From Bacteroidota bacterium (GTDB lineage Bacteria > Bacteroidota > Bacteroidia > Bacteroidales > UBA10428): a stretch of DNA of 64,000 nucleotides. The notes below the pieces were generated by a model, which did no database searches, had not been told where the DNA came from, and was given only the letters and a program-made list of their open reading frames with translations. Shown piece after piece: positions 35,983 through 44,167 of the stretch (position 1 is its first letter; every line of letters begins with the position of its first letter). A program made the position numbers and the translations under genes. The DNA lies in NCBI GenBank assembly GCA_023442525.1, contig JAEZZA010000016.1:42841-106840 (forward strand), in the 5' to 3' direction.

Positions 35983-36664
35983 CGATGAACCCCTTGCACA
36001 GGAGGTTATAAAGGAATTTGCAGGTCATGTTCCATTTTGCAGTGTGGTCGCTGTATGCAGCAGCGCTTCCGAGGCAGCACAAGTAATGCGCCAGGATACC
36101 ATTGATCTCATTTTCCTGGATATTCACATGCCCAGGATATCGGGACTTGATTTCATCAGCACCTATCCTAATCCCCCACAGTTTATATTGGTAACTGCTT
36201 ATTCGGAATATGCACTTGAGGGTTTCGATGTAAATGCTACTGATTACCTTGTGAAACCCGTTCCATTCGACCGTTTCTTAAAGGCTGTGAATAAGGCTTA
36301 TGAGCTTTTCCAGTTACGAAAATCAGGAATCTCAGCTCCGGATGCAGAAAATAAGCGCTTTATCCTCGTAAAATCGGGGTATCAGACTATCAAAGTCGTT
36401 CTCGATACCATACTTTATATCGAAGGGCTTAAAGACTACGTTAAGATTTACACCGAAGGGAAAAAACCGATCTTATCATTGCTCACCATGAAAGGTCTTG
36501 CCGAAACTTTGCCCGAGGATAAGTTCATGCGAATTCATAAATCATACATAGTAGCAACCGAACGGATAACTACTATCTCACGCAACCGGGTAATGATTGA
36601 CGAAAAATGGATTCCTATTGGTGAAAATTACCGGGATGCCTTCCGGAGCCGGATGTTTAAATAG
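35960..36664 (+). CDS. LytTR-family response regulator
   Basis: 234 residues (Met1 or Met2). Receiver domain with Asp8/Asp9, phospho-acceptor Asp54 in F-L-D-I-H-M-P, and Lys in V-K-P; LytTR DNA-binding domain from ~130 (I-L-V-K-S-G-Y-Q ... Y-I-E-G-L-K-D-Y-V-K-I-Y ... F-M-R-I-H-K-S-Y). Overlaps the histidine kinase gene by 23 bp, a two-component pair. Confidence 0.93.
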   Translation: MMRCLIVDDEPLAQEVIKEFAGHVPFCSVVAVCSSASEAAQVMRQDTIDLIFLDIHMPRISGLDFISTYPNPPQFILVTAYSEYALEGFDVNATDYLVKPVPFDRFLKAVNKAYELFQLRKSGISAPDAENKRFILVKSGYQTIKVVLDTILYIEGLKDYVKIYTEGKKPILSLLTMKGLAETLPEDKFMRIHKSYIVATERITTISRNRVMIDEKWIPIGENYRDAFRSRMFK

Positions 36665-36718
36665 ACTTGCCGGAAATACTATCCGGAGCCTGCATAACTC
36701 AATACAGGCATTCAATCC

Positions 36719-37252
36719 TTATTCAATAATAAATCCCATTTTCGAAGGATGGTCTCGTACCAAAAGGTTTCTGTCGTATTTGAGCAGCTTAATCCATACC
36801 AGCAAATCGCCAAAACCTCCAATTGATAAAAGAAGTCCGAAAATCTTCAGCCAGTTGGTGCCGGTAATCAGAGCAATCAGGTAAGGTATTATTCCGAGAA
36901 TAACAAAGGGTGCAATACCTGCAAACTTGTAATGTTTGACCATAATAGCGTCGGTGCAGTGACAATAGGGTGATCCCAGGCTTGTGCTGAATCCGAATTT
37001 AACCGAACGAAAACCGTTTGGTGCATAAATAGCGAAGATCACTCCGTGTATCAACTCGTGCACAAATATGGCTGCCAATACAGCAAAGTATTTAAGCCAT
37101 GTTGGTATGTTTAGATCAATCCAGGGACTACGGTGCTTCCAGATCAAGTTGAACAACAAATCACCTCCAAGGTAAAAGGGGATGATCATCAGCATCAGAA
37201 TCAACATCAGCCGCGGTTCTTCAAATGTTACTTCTTTGTTACCATCCGACAT
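36719..37252 (-). CDS. DUF3267 membrane metallopeptidase-like protein
   Basis: 177 residues. V-H-E-L-I-H-G-V near residue 65 is an H-E-x-x-H zinc motif in a hydrophobic segment; flanking hydrophobic helices near 15-35, 50-75, 110-150 suggest an integral membrane zincin of the DUF3267 family. Activity unproven. Faces the regulator end to end. Confidence 0.8.
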   Translation of the reverse strand: MSDGNKEVTFEEPRLMLILMLMIIPFYLGGDLLFNLIWKHRSPWIDLNIPTWLKYFAVLAAIFVHELIHGVIFAIYAPNGFRSVKFGFSTSLGSPYCHCTDAIMVKHYKFAGIAPFVILGIIPYLIALITGTNWLKIFGLLLSIGGFGDLLVWIKLLKYDRNLLVRDHPSKMGFIIE

Positions 37253-37288
37253 GGCACAAAGGTAGCAATTAAAGTCGTGCGAAGCCGG

Positions 37289-37774
37289 TTACTCCACCTG
37301 CCCCATTATGGCAACGTAATTCTTACCGTATTTCTTTGCGCATTTAGGGCAGGTTGTGTACCACATATACCATTTCTTGATATCCATGCCCTTATTCTTC
37401 ACGATTCTTTCGTATTCCTTGCACCATTTACCTGTGTCGCTAAATGGACCCTCATAAATCTTGCTGTAAAATTTACCCGAGATCTGAGTATTCTCAGCGC
37501 CAGGTATAGCCTTGTCTACAGCCAGATACAGGTCCATATTCCACTTTGAAGTATGATCGGCAAGGCATAAATTATCCTGAATATTTGCACCTGCCTCCCT
37601 CACTTTTTTATCCAACTTTCGCATTACACCTCCGAAATTCATCGGCATAAAGAATAATGTACGTACACTGGCCCTGACAAATCGTTTATTCTGCCATTCA
37701 AGGGTTTTGTCATCCCACTGCGAAGGTTCAATCTTCGGACAGCATTCTTGTTCGGTTCCGGGTTTTTGATCCAT
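37289..37774 (-). CDS. Conserved protein of unknown function (Cys motifs at both ends)
   Basis: 161 residues, no signal or membrane segment. It has C-C-P near the start, R-S/T-L-F-F-M-P-M-N-F-G-G-V-M, G-K-F-Y-S-K-I-Y-E-G-P-F, and T-T-C-P-K-C-A-K-K-Y-G-K-N-Y-V near the end. This is a recurrent small protein, sometimes labelled 'hydrolase', but I know no proven reaction. It is 11 bp after the DUF3795 gene on the same strand, suggesting a pair of metal- or thiol-binding proteins. Confidence 0.65.
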   Translation of the reverse strand: MDQKPGTEQECCPKIEPSQWDDKTLEWQNKRFVRASVRTLFFMPMNFGGVMRKLDKKVREAGANIQDNLCLADHTSKWNMDLYLAVDKAIPGAENTQISGKFYSKIYEGPFSDTGKWCKEYERIVKNKGMDIKKWYMWYTTCPKCAKKYGKNYVAIMGQVE

Positions 37775-37785
37775 GGAGTTAAATT

Positions 37786-38121
37786 TTAATTTAGGTTTTT
37801 GAGATTTTCTATAGTTTCCGGGCTGTATTCTTTGACGGGCTCCAGCAGTTTACAGGTATCAAAACTGCTGCAATCGCCACAGGTCTCCAATCCTTGACCG
37901 GCTGCACAGTTCCTAATTTTACACTCATGGCAATGGGCGAAATGTACACCCTCGCCCCGGCAACCCATACAATTTATGGATTCCATGCTTAACTGGGCAT
38001 TGTACATCTGGCCCCACTTTTCGGCTGTTTGTCTTCTCAACTCATCATCGTTGTTGATTGTTGCGATGTAAGCGTCGCATTTTTCGCAGTTTAAACCACA
38101 ACATGCAATTAGTCTATTCAT
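37786..38121 (-). CDS. DUF3795 cysteine-rich protein
   Basis: 111 residues with 12 cysteines arranged C-C-G-L-N-C-E-K-C-D near 7, C-M-G-C, C-H-E-C-K-I-R-N-C and C-G-D-C-S-S-F-D-T-C. This is the DUF3795 pattern, likely a zinc- or iron-binding small protein of unknown role. It precedes the conserved protein at 37289 on the same strand. Confidence 0.85.
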   Translation of the reverse strand: MNRLIACCGLNCEKCDAYIATINNDDELRRQTAEKWGQMYNAQLSMESINCMGCRGEGVHFAHCHECKIRNCAAGQGLETCGDCSSFDTCKLLEPVKEYSPETIENLKNLN

Positions 38122-38250
38122 GACAGGATTTATTAAATGATTATATTTTAATCAAAAACTCTGATGATAATTTAAACAAATTTTACGGAAAATCAAATTA
38201 TGAGTCGGAAATTTTAACCCGTTCTGAGGTTGATGCCGGTAAAAAATACA

Positions 38251-38727
38251 TTACTTTGCTATTTTAACCTCGCCTGTAGGTTTTAGATAGCCGCCGAACC
38301 AACATGCAATTCTCTGGTGGAATTTATGTATTCCTGCAGGTTCAGCATACATGAAAAAACATTGTTTGGTAACCAGGTTTACCGGGACGTCAGCCGCAAT
38401 TTTCATAGTATCCTCCGATTCGCAACCATTTTGAATCCAGATATTCGGAATACCTTTTGCCAGGGCTTCAGAAAATACCTTATTGGTATCTTTCTTATTT
38501 GTTACAATCAATAGATTCTGAATATCGCTCCCAAGTTCGCTGACCGATTGAAGGACCTTTACCCCATCAATTTCTCCGCCCTTAGGATTAATGGGTATGG
38601 CTGAATAACCTTTTTCCCTTACGGTTTTATAAAGCACATGTCCAAATTGCTTAGGATTATGCGATACGCCTGCTATAGCAAGTTTTTTTTCATTAAGAAA
38701 CAAATCGATTATTTCTCTGGTTTTCAT
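38251..38727 (-). CDS. CoA-binding protein (CoA_binding_2)
   Basis: 158 residues, one Rossmann-like domain: K-L-A-I-A-G-V-S-H-N-P-K-Q-F-G (16-30), Y-S-A-I-P-I-N-P-K-G-G-E-I-D-G, W-I-Q-N-G-C-E-S. The family binds CoA; function of small stand-alone forms is unknown. The N-terminus R-E-I-I-D-L-F-L-N-E-K-K is typical. Confidence 0.85.
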   Translation of the reverse strand: MKTREIIDLFLNEKKLAIAGVSHNPKQFGHVLYKTVREKGYSAIPINPKGGEIDGVKVLQSVSELGSDIQNLLIVTNKKDTNKVFSEALAKGIPNIWIQNGCESEDTMKIAADVPVNLVTKQCFFMYAEPAGIHKFHQRIACWFGGYLKPTGEVKIAK

Positions 38728-38791
38728 AGCCTTGGTTTAATTGGTTATATTAACGTTTGGGGTTTTATGGTCCTAAATTAGTTAATTACGT

Positions 38792-38799
38792 TATATTTG
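38792..38799 (+). promoter_or_regulatory. Promoter -7 box of DUF1080 gene
   Basis: TATATTTG (TAnnTTTG) ending 21 bp before ATG 38821. It contains the earlier in-frame ATG region (38797), which argues for 38821 as the true start. No matching -33 box at the expected distance. Confidence 0.45.
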
Positions 38800-38820
38800 A
38801 TAAAATCAATTACAGCATTT

Positions 38821-39462
38821 ATGAAGAAGATATTTTTGGTATTGACCCTGATTTCAATAAGCAGCAGCTACCTTGTCCATGCCCAGAATCAATGCGCACC
38901 ACAATTGATCACAAGCCTTTTTAACGGAAAGGATCTGAGCAGCTGGGAGTTCTTTGTAAAGGACCAGTCGGTTGACCCGGCTACAGTTTTTACAGTGAAA
39001 AGTGCCGCTATTCACATTTCTGGAGATCCTTTCGGATATATGCGTACTAAGGAAACTTTTTCCAATTACAAACTTCACCTCGAATATAGCTGGCCGGTTG
39101 AACCAACCAACAGCGGTGTGTTTATCCATACCCAGACTCCGGACGCTATATGGCCTACATGTTTCGAAGTGCAGTTAATGGCAGGTAATGCAGGCGATTT
39201 TATTTGCATGGGCAAATCGGATATGTCAGAAAGAACCGATAAAACCAATATAGTTGTTAAGAAAAAATTTGAATCCAATGAAGTTAAGGCCGGTGAATGG
39301 AACACACTCGAAGTAATCTGTAAGGATAATACAATTGAGGTTTATGTAAACGGCACACTTCAGAATAAGGCGACACAAACCAATCTGTCTTCAGGTCATA
39401 TCTGCCTTCAGAGCGAGGGGAAAGATATTGAGTTCAGGAATGTATATGTTACTAAATTATAG
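38821..39462 (+). CDS. Secreted DUF1080 (3-keto-disaccharide hydrolase-like) protein
   Basis: 213 residues from ATG 38821, giving signal peptide M-K-K-I-F-L-V-L-T-L-I-S-I-S (ends H-A-Q). L-F-N-G-K-D-L-S-S-W-E-F near 34-45 and N-S-G-V-F-I-H-T-Q are the DUF1080 concanavalin-like domain markers. Members cleave 3-keto-glycosides or bind sugars outside the cell. Long form start at 38797 lies inside the promoter and is unlikely. Confidence 0.85.
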   Translation: MKKIFLVLTLISISSSYLVHAQNQCAPQLITSLFNGKDLSSWEFFVKDQSVDPATVFTVKSAAIHISGDPFGYMRTKETFSNYKLHLEYSWPVEPTNSGVFIHTQTPDAIWPTCFEVQLMAGNAGDFICMGKSDMSERTDKTNIVVKKKFESNEVKAGEWNTLEVICKDNTIEVYVNGTLQNKATQTNLSSGHICLQSEGKDIEFRNVYVTKL

Positions 39463-39469
39463 CCGGCCA

Positions 39470-40138
39470 CTAGCCCGCTGCAATCACAATTACAATCTCC
39501 CCTCTGGGTTCGGTTTTGCCAAAATGGTCGATCAGCTCTTTAAGGGTTCCGCGCCGGTTTTCTTCGTGAATTTTGGATAATTCCCTCGAAACCGAACACA
39601 ATCGCGTTTCGCCCAACGATTCTTTTAAATCATTAAGAGTACGGAGCAACCGGTGAGGCGACTCATACAGTATTATCGTTCTGGTTTCCCCTGCAAATCC
39701 CTCAATACGGGTCTTCCGTCCCTTTTTATGGGGAAGAAATCCTTCGAAACAGAATTTTTCACTCGGAAAACCCGAATTTACAAGGGCAGGAATCAGAGCA
39801 GTGGGTCCGGGCAGACATTCTACCACAATGCTTTTCTCGAGGCAGGCCCGTACCAGCATAAATCCCGGATCGGATACAGAAGGTGTGCCGGCATCACTTA
39901 CAAGGGCAATGGTTTCACCTGCTTCAATTCTTCCGGTATATTCCGCTGTTTTCTGATGTTCGTTGAAAATGTGATACGACTGCAAGGGTGTATGAATATC
40001 GTAATGCGAAAACAATTTTCTGGTTGTCCGTGTATCCTCGGCAAGCACCAGATCCACTTCCTTCAATACCCTGAGAGCCCGAAGCGTAATATCTTCGAGA
40101 TTGCCAATAGGTGTGGGTACTATAAATAACTTGCTCAT
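39470..40138 (-). CDS. rsmI: 16S rRNA (cytidine1402-2'-O)-methyltransferase
   Basis: 222 residues. L-F-I-V-P-T-P-I-G-N-L-E-D-I-T-L-R-A (4-21), L-A-E-D-T-R-T-T-R-K-L (33-43), and V-S-D-A-G-T-P-S-V-S-D-P-G (79-91) are the RsmI tetrapyrrole-methylase signatures. It methylates C1402 ribose in 16S rRNA with SAM. Slightly short at the C-terminus compared with E. coli (286), as usual in Bacteroidetes. Starts at the stop of the preceding gene (TAATG). Confidence 0.93.
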   Translation of the reverse strand: MSKLFIVPTPIGNLEDITLRALRVLKEVDLVLAEDTRTTRKLFSHYDIHTPLQSYHIFNEHQKTAEYTGRIEAGETIALVSDAGTPSVSDPGFMLVRACLEKSIVVECLPGPTALIPALVNSGFPSEKFCFEGFLPHKKGRKTRIEGFAGETRTIILYESPHRLLRTLNDLKESLGETRLCSVSRELSKIHEENRRGTLKELIDHFGKTEPRGEIVIVIAAG

Positions 40139-40818
40139 TAATTGTTATACTTCTGGCGTAACAGACCGAGCAGCAATTTCACCGTTTCGTCATCCATATC
40201 CCAGTTGTATCTTTCAAGGTAACTACAGGCACTGTCGTAACTACCGGCATCGTTAAGTGCCAATATTGCGGCTTCGAATTCTTTTTTGTCGTTATTAAAG
40301 AGTTCCCTGATAAAGGTGAATCTTTCGTTCAGTGCAATTGCAGCCATCAGATCGGATATCTGCTTCGTCCTGGTGATTACTCCGCTCTCTCTTTTATAAG
40401 ACTCACTCAGCGTTTCAAGAAGCGTCGGCCCGCCCTGGAACTGGTCTGCAAGGGTTTGGATATCTCCGCTTTTCTTTTTTGATATTATTCTCCTATCCGT
40501 CTTCTCCGTCTTAATTTCTGTATCCTCTCTCTTAATTTCTGTCTCTTCTCTGTGTTCGGTTTTAATCTCTTCCACTGATGCCGATACGGTGACGGTTGTC
40601 TTTTTGGTTTCTTCAACCTGTACTGAGGGCAACTCCGGGATAAGATCGGGCTCGTTCTCTTTCATCATCAGTAAGAGTTCATAGAGATTTCGCAGTTTTT
40701 GCATAGCCAGGTCGATTTCGATGGAAGGAATCTTACCGTTGACCGGGAATCGGTTGATCAGGGTTTCAATCTCATGCAAACTTTCTACGGCAGCCTGAAG
40801 TGTATGATGATAACTCAT
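40138..40818 (-). CDS. Unknown protein with acidic-basic linker, coupled to rsmI
   Basis: 226 residues from ATG 40818 (longer frame to 40884 adds an unlikely leader). Residues 1-60 are helical (M-S-Y-H-H-T-L-Q-A-A-V-E-S-L-H-E-I-E-T), 75-120 form a charged linker of imperfect E-x-E-I-K-x-E repeats (encoded by tandem ~24-bp DNA repeats near 40500-40560), and 130-226 a second helical domain (I-S-D-L-M-A-A-I-A-L-N-E-R-F-T-F-I-R-E-L-F). I recognise no family by name, though the C-terminal part resembles proteins that are common in Bacteroidetes. Its stop overlaps the rsmI start. Confidence 0.7.
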   Translation of the reverse strand: MSYHHTLQAAVESLHEIETLINRFPVNGKIPSIEIDLAMQKLRNLYELLLMMKENEPDLIPELPSVQVEETKKTTVTVSASVEEIKTEHREETEIKREDTEIKTEKTDRRIISKKKSGDIQTLADQFQGGPTLLETLSESYKRESGVITRTKQISDLMAAIALNERFTFIRELFNNDKKEFEAAILALNDAGSYDSACSYLERYNWDMDDETVKLLLGLLRQKYNN

Positions 40819-40937
40819 TGCGATCGTTTTTGCAAAAGTAAGTAAATATTCCGGGTTATGTTTCCATCGTTGGCATAATGCCAATCGCTCTGAAAGTTCG
40901 CCATATTAGGATGTCCGGATGATCATATATAAATTTT

Positions 40938-40945
40938 TATCTTTG
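40938..40945 (+). promoter_or_regulatory. Promoter -7 box of DUF5020 gene
   Basis: TATCTTTG (TAnnTTTG) ending 18 bp before the ATG. No clear -33 box. Confidence 0.45.
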
Positions 40946-40963
40946 CCGGATATTTAACGAAAT

Positions 40964-41668
40964 ATGAAGAGATTAATTGTACTTACACTGACATTGTTGC
41001 CCTTTGCCATCAAGGCACAAAACCTGCAGCTTCACTACGATTTTGGTAAAGAACGTAAATTCTACACTGCCACATTTGAGATGTTCCGTCCCGACACGCT
41101 GGGATCAACATTCTGGTTTATCGATTTCGATTTCGACCTGCCCGGATCACCGCGCAGCATGTCGACTGCCTATTTTGAGATTGCTCGTGAGTTTTATATT
41201 CCTTTTCTCTGCAGAAACAACTTCTTTGATCAACTGGCAGTTCATTTTGAGTATAACGACGGGTTCACAGCCTTCAAAGTATCAGATGAAGCCTTGGGCG
41301 CCGCCAGCTTTAACAACATTTTTCTTGCCGGATTGAGTCATCCTGTAAAAATTGGTTCTGTCACTATATCCACTCAATGGCTTGTCAGGCTGCCGCGGTC
41401 ATCTTCGGCCGATTTTCAGTTTACACTTACATGGTTTCAACGCGTATTCAACGGAAAACTGATTATTACCGGATTCGCCGATCTGTTTTCACAGAATAAA
41501 ATTGCTGATGACGGAAAAGATTTTGTTTTCCTGTCGGAACCTCAATTCTGGTACATGTTTACAAAAAAACTGGGAGTTGGCACCGAACTGGAGATAAGCA
41601 AGAACTTCCCTTATGGACCGGAGCCCTGGAGTATCAGGCCTACCCTAGCTCTGAAATGGGAATTCTGA
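40964..41668 (+). CDS. DUF5020 outer-membrane protein
   Basis: 234 residues; signal peptide 1-18 (A-I-K-A-Q). Q-L-H-Y-D-F-G-K-E-R-K-F-Y-T-A-T-F-E-M-F and F-W-F-I-D-F-D-F-D, with amphipathic strands and a terminal W-E-F. Matches DUF5020, a small outer-membrane barrel (Tsx-like) of Bacteroidetes. Function unknown; nucleoside channel by analogy only. Confidence 0.8.
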   Translation: MKRLIVLTLTLLPFAIKAQNLQLHYDFGKERKFYTATFEMFRPDTLGSTFWFIDFDFDLPGSPRSMSTAYFEIAREFYIPFLCRNNFFDQLAVHFEYNDGFTAFKVSDEALGAASFNNIFLAGLSHPVKIGSVTISTQWLVRLPRSSSADFQFTLTWFQRVFNGKLIITGFADLFSQNKIADDGKDFVFLSEPQFWYMFTKKLGVGTELEISKNFPYGPEPWSIRPTLALKWEF

Positions 41669-41684
41669 GAATTCTTTTTTAGCG

Positions 41685-41692
41685 TAAATTTG
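41685..41692 (+). promoter_or_regulatory. Promoter -7 box of DUF5686 gene
   Basis: TAAATTTG (TAnnTTTG), ending 20 bp before the ATG at 41713. The expected -33 box is not well conserved. Confidence 0.45.
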
Positions 41693-41712
41693 CAGCCTCA
41701 ACCTTACTGTTA

Positions 41713-44166
41713 ATGAGCAGATATCTGTCATGTTTCCTGTTGCTTTTATTTGCAGTTACACTACATGCACAGAAAACTACCATTAGTGGCAGGGTTACAG
41801 ATTCCGAAACAGGACAGCCCATTCCCTATGTAAATATCGGCTTTCAGAAGAGCCTGGTGGGAACCATCAGCGAAAACGACGGATCATTCTTTCTTTCGAC
41901 CACACGGGCGACAGATACCCTTATGATTTCCTCACTGGGATATGAAGTTCAGAAACGGTACATTGAAGCCGGGAAAGATCATTACTTTGAGGTCAGACTG
42001 GTTCCCAAAAGCATTTCTCTCGACGCTGTTATTGTCACACCGGGCGAAAATCCGGCCTTTGAAATTCTCAGGAGGATAAATGACCGAAAGAAACAAAATA
42101 ACCCTGAGAAGCTGAGCTCTTATCAATTTAAAGCTTACACCAAAATGCGGCTTGATATGAATAATATCGACCAAAAACTAAAGGACGCAAAGGTGTTGAG
42201 AGATTTTGGCTTCGTCTTTGATTACATGGATTCTTCTGAGGTATTCAATAAGAATTACCTTCCCCTGCTGATTACCGAAACCGTTTCGAAAATCTACAAA
42301 TCGAAAAATCCATCGGTTAACCGCGAAGTAATTGAAGCTTTTAAGATAAGTGGCATCGAAAACAAAACGGTTTCACAGTTCACCGGCAAAATATACCAGC
42401 AAATGAACGTATACGACGATTTCATAATATTTTTCGATCCGGGTTTTGTGAGTCCCATTGCCAGTGTCGGTCGCTTATACTACAGGTATTTGCTCGAAGA
42501 CAGCGCGTACATAGATGGAACATGGTGTCATAAGATCTCCTTCAGGCCCAAACGAAAACAGGAAAGAACATTTCATGGATTTTTCTGGGTGGCAGATACC
42601 AGCTATGCAATTAAGCAGGTACAACTCCGGATATCGTCGGATGTTAATCTTAATCTGCTTAAGGATATGGTTGCCACCTATGAATACGACAAGATCAATG
42701 ATACAACCTGGTTTCTGACCCGCGAAGATCTGGTCATCGATTTCAACCTGGCGGAAAAAACCTATGGATTTTTTGGCAGAAAGACTGCCGTATACGATAG
42801 TATATACCTTGATAATCCGGTACCTGAATATGTGAAGAAATTAACTACCGACACGCACATTCTGGAAAACGATCTCAGCAGGGACGATTTATTCTGGGTA
42901 AAAAACCGAAAAACCGAGCTTACCGGAGAAGACAGTAAGATTTACAACATGGTTGACTCGGTGAAACAAGTGCCGTTGTTCAAAACAATTAACACGATGG
43001 TCACCATGCTGTCGACATATTACCTTGTGGCTGGACCTGTTGAACTCGGACCTTATTACACCACACTCAGCGGCAATGTTATTGAAGGAACAAGGGTCAG
43101 ATTTGGAGGAAGGACCAGTAATGCATTCAGCACCAAAATTATGCCCGGCGGACATATCGCTTATGGTTTCGGCGATAAGAAAATTAAATACGGGCTGTAT
43201 TTAACCTACATGTTCAATACAAATCCCAGGCGAACCAGCACCATTTCTTATTTTCACGATATTCGTCAATTAGGTAAAAGTGAGAATGCATTTCTCGATG
43301 ACAATTACCTCACATCGATCCTGCGTAGAAATCCCAATTACAAACTGACCATGGTGGATCAGTTCAATGCACATTATGAGCATGAATGGGCGCCGGGATT
43401 TTCAAATACAATCCGGTTCATGCATCAGACCATTTATTCCACTCCATATATCCCTTTTCAGGAAGTAAGACCAACCGATGATACACTTTCTCTCGGATCG
43501 ATAACCTCAACAGAAATCACGCTTAGCACGCATTTTGCCTACCGCGAAAAATTTCTCTGGGGAAAATTCGAACGCAGAAGCCTGGGATCACAATATCCGA
43601 CTTTAGATTTAGATTTCACTTATGGTCCAAAAGGTATCTTTGGCAGTGAATACGAATATTACCGTCTTCGTCTGAAGATTTCGGATAAGGTGGAAACAAA
43701 TCCGTTTGGATATATAAAATTCAGAATAACCCTGGGGAAAGTATTCGGCACACTTCCCTACCCGCTTCTGAAACTTCATGAGGGCAATGAAACCTATGCG
43801 TACGATCCGCTGTCATTTAACATGATGAACTATTATGAATTTGTAAGCGATCGTTATGCCAGCCTGTTTGCCGAACATCATTTCCAGGGATTCCTTTTTA
43901 ACCGGATACCATTGATTCGCAGGCTTAACTGGCGCGAATTAGTGAGCTGCAATATTCTTTATGGCAGGTTATCGGATAAAAATATGAAAGTTATGGAATT
44001 CCCCGAAGGATTGTCTGCTCTTAACGAGCCATACTACGAAGCCGGAGCCGGAATAGAAAACATCTTCAAATTATTCAGGGTTGATGCTCTCTGGCGGTTT
44101 TCCTATCTCGATCACCCAAATACCAGTAAGTTCGGTATCAGGGCTACCATGCAGTTCTCATTTTAA
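41713..44166 (+). CDS. DUF5686 protein with carboxypeptidase-regulatory-like domain
   Basis: 817 residues with a signal peptide (ends L-H-A-Q). T-T-I-S-G-R-V-T-D-S-E-T-G-Q-P-I-P-Y-V-N-I begins a carboxypeptidase-D regulatory-like beta-sandwich (about 22-110), as in TonB-dependent receptors; the rest is DUF5686, ending in M-Q-F-S-F. Probably an outer-membrane barrel of unknown function. It ends one bp before the convergent PafA-like gene. Confidence 0.85.
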   Translation: MSRYLSCFLLLLFAVTLHAQKTTISGRVTDSETGQPIPYVNIGFQKSLVGTISENDGSFFLSTTRATDTLMISSLGYEVQKRYIEAGKDHYFEVRLVPKSISLDAVIVTPGENPAFEILRRINDRKKQNNPEKLSSYQFKAYTKMRLDMNNIDQKLKDAKVLRDFGFVFDYMDSSEVFNKNYLPLLITETVSKIYKSKNPSVNREVIEAFKISGIENKTVSQFTGKIYQQMNVYDDFIIFFDPGFVSPIASVGRLYYRYLLEDSAYIDGTWCHKISFRPKRKQERTFHGFFWVADTSYAIKQVQLRISSDVNLNLLKDMVATYEYDKINDTTWFLTREDLVIDFNLAEKTYGFFGRKTAVYDSIYLDNPVPEYVKKLTTDTHILENDLSRDDLFWVKNRKTELTGEDSKIYNMVDSVKQVPLFKTINTMVTMLSTYYLVAGPVELGPYYTTLSGNVIEGTRVRFGGRTSNAFSTKIMPGGHIAYGFGDKKIKYGLYLTYMFNTNPRRTSTISYFHDIRQLGKSENAFLDDNYLTSILRRNPNYKLTMVDQFNAHYEHEWAPGFSNTIRFMHQTIYSTPYIPFQEVRPTDDTLSLGSITSTEITLSTHFAYREKFLWGKFERRSLGSQYPTLDLDFTYGPKGIFGSEYEYYRLRLKISDKVETNPFGYIKFRITLGKVFGTLPYPLLKLHEGNETYAYDPLSFNMMNYYEFVSDRYASLFAEHHFQGFLFNRIPLIRRLNWRELVSCNILYGRLSDKNMKVMEFPEGLSALNEPYYEAGAGIENIFKLFRVDALWRFSYLDHPNTSKFGIRATMQFSF

Positions 44167-44167
44167 G

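Noticed and set aside
36670..36712. Hairpins after the LytTR gene
   Set aside because: Stems of only five pairs and no T-run; too weak to call a terminator.
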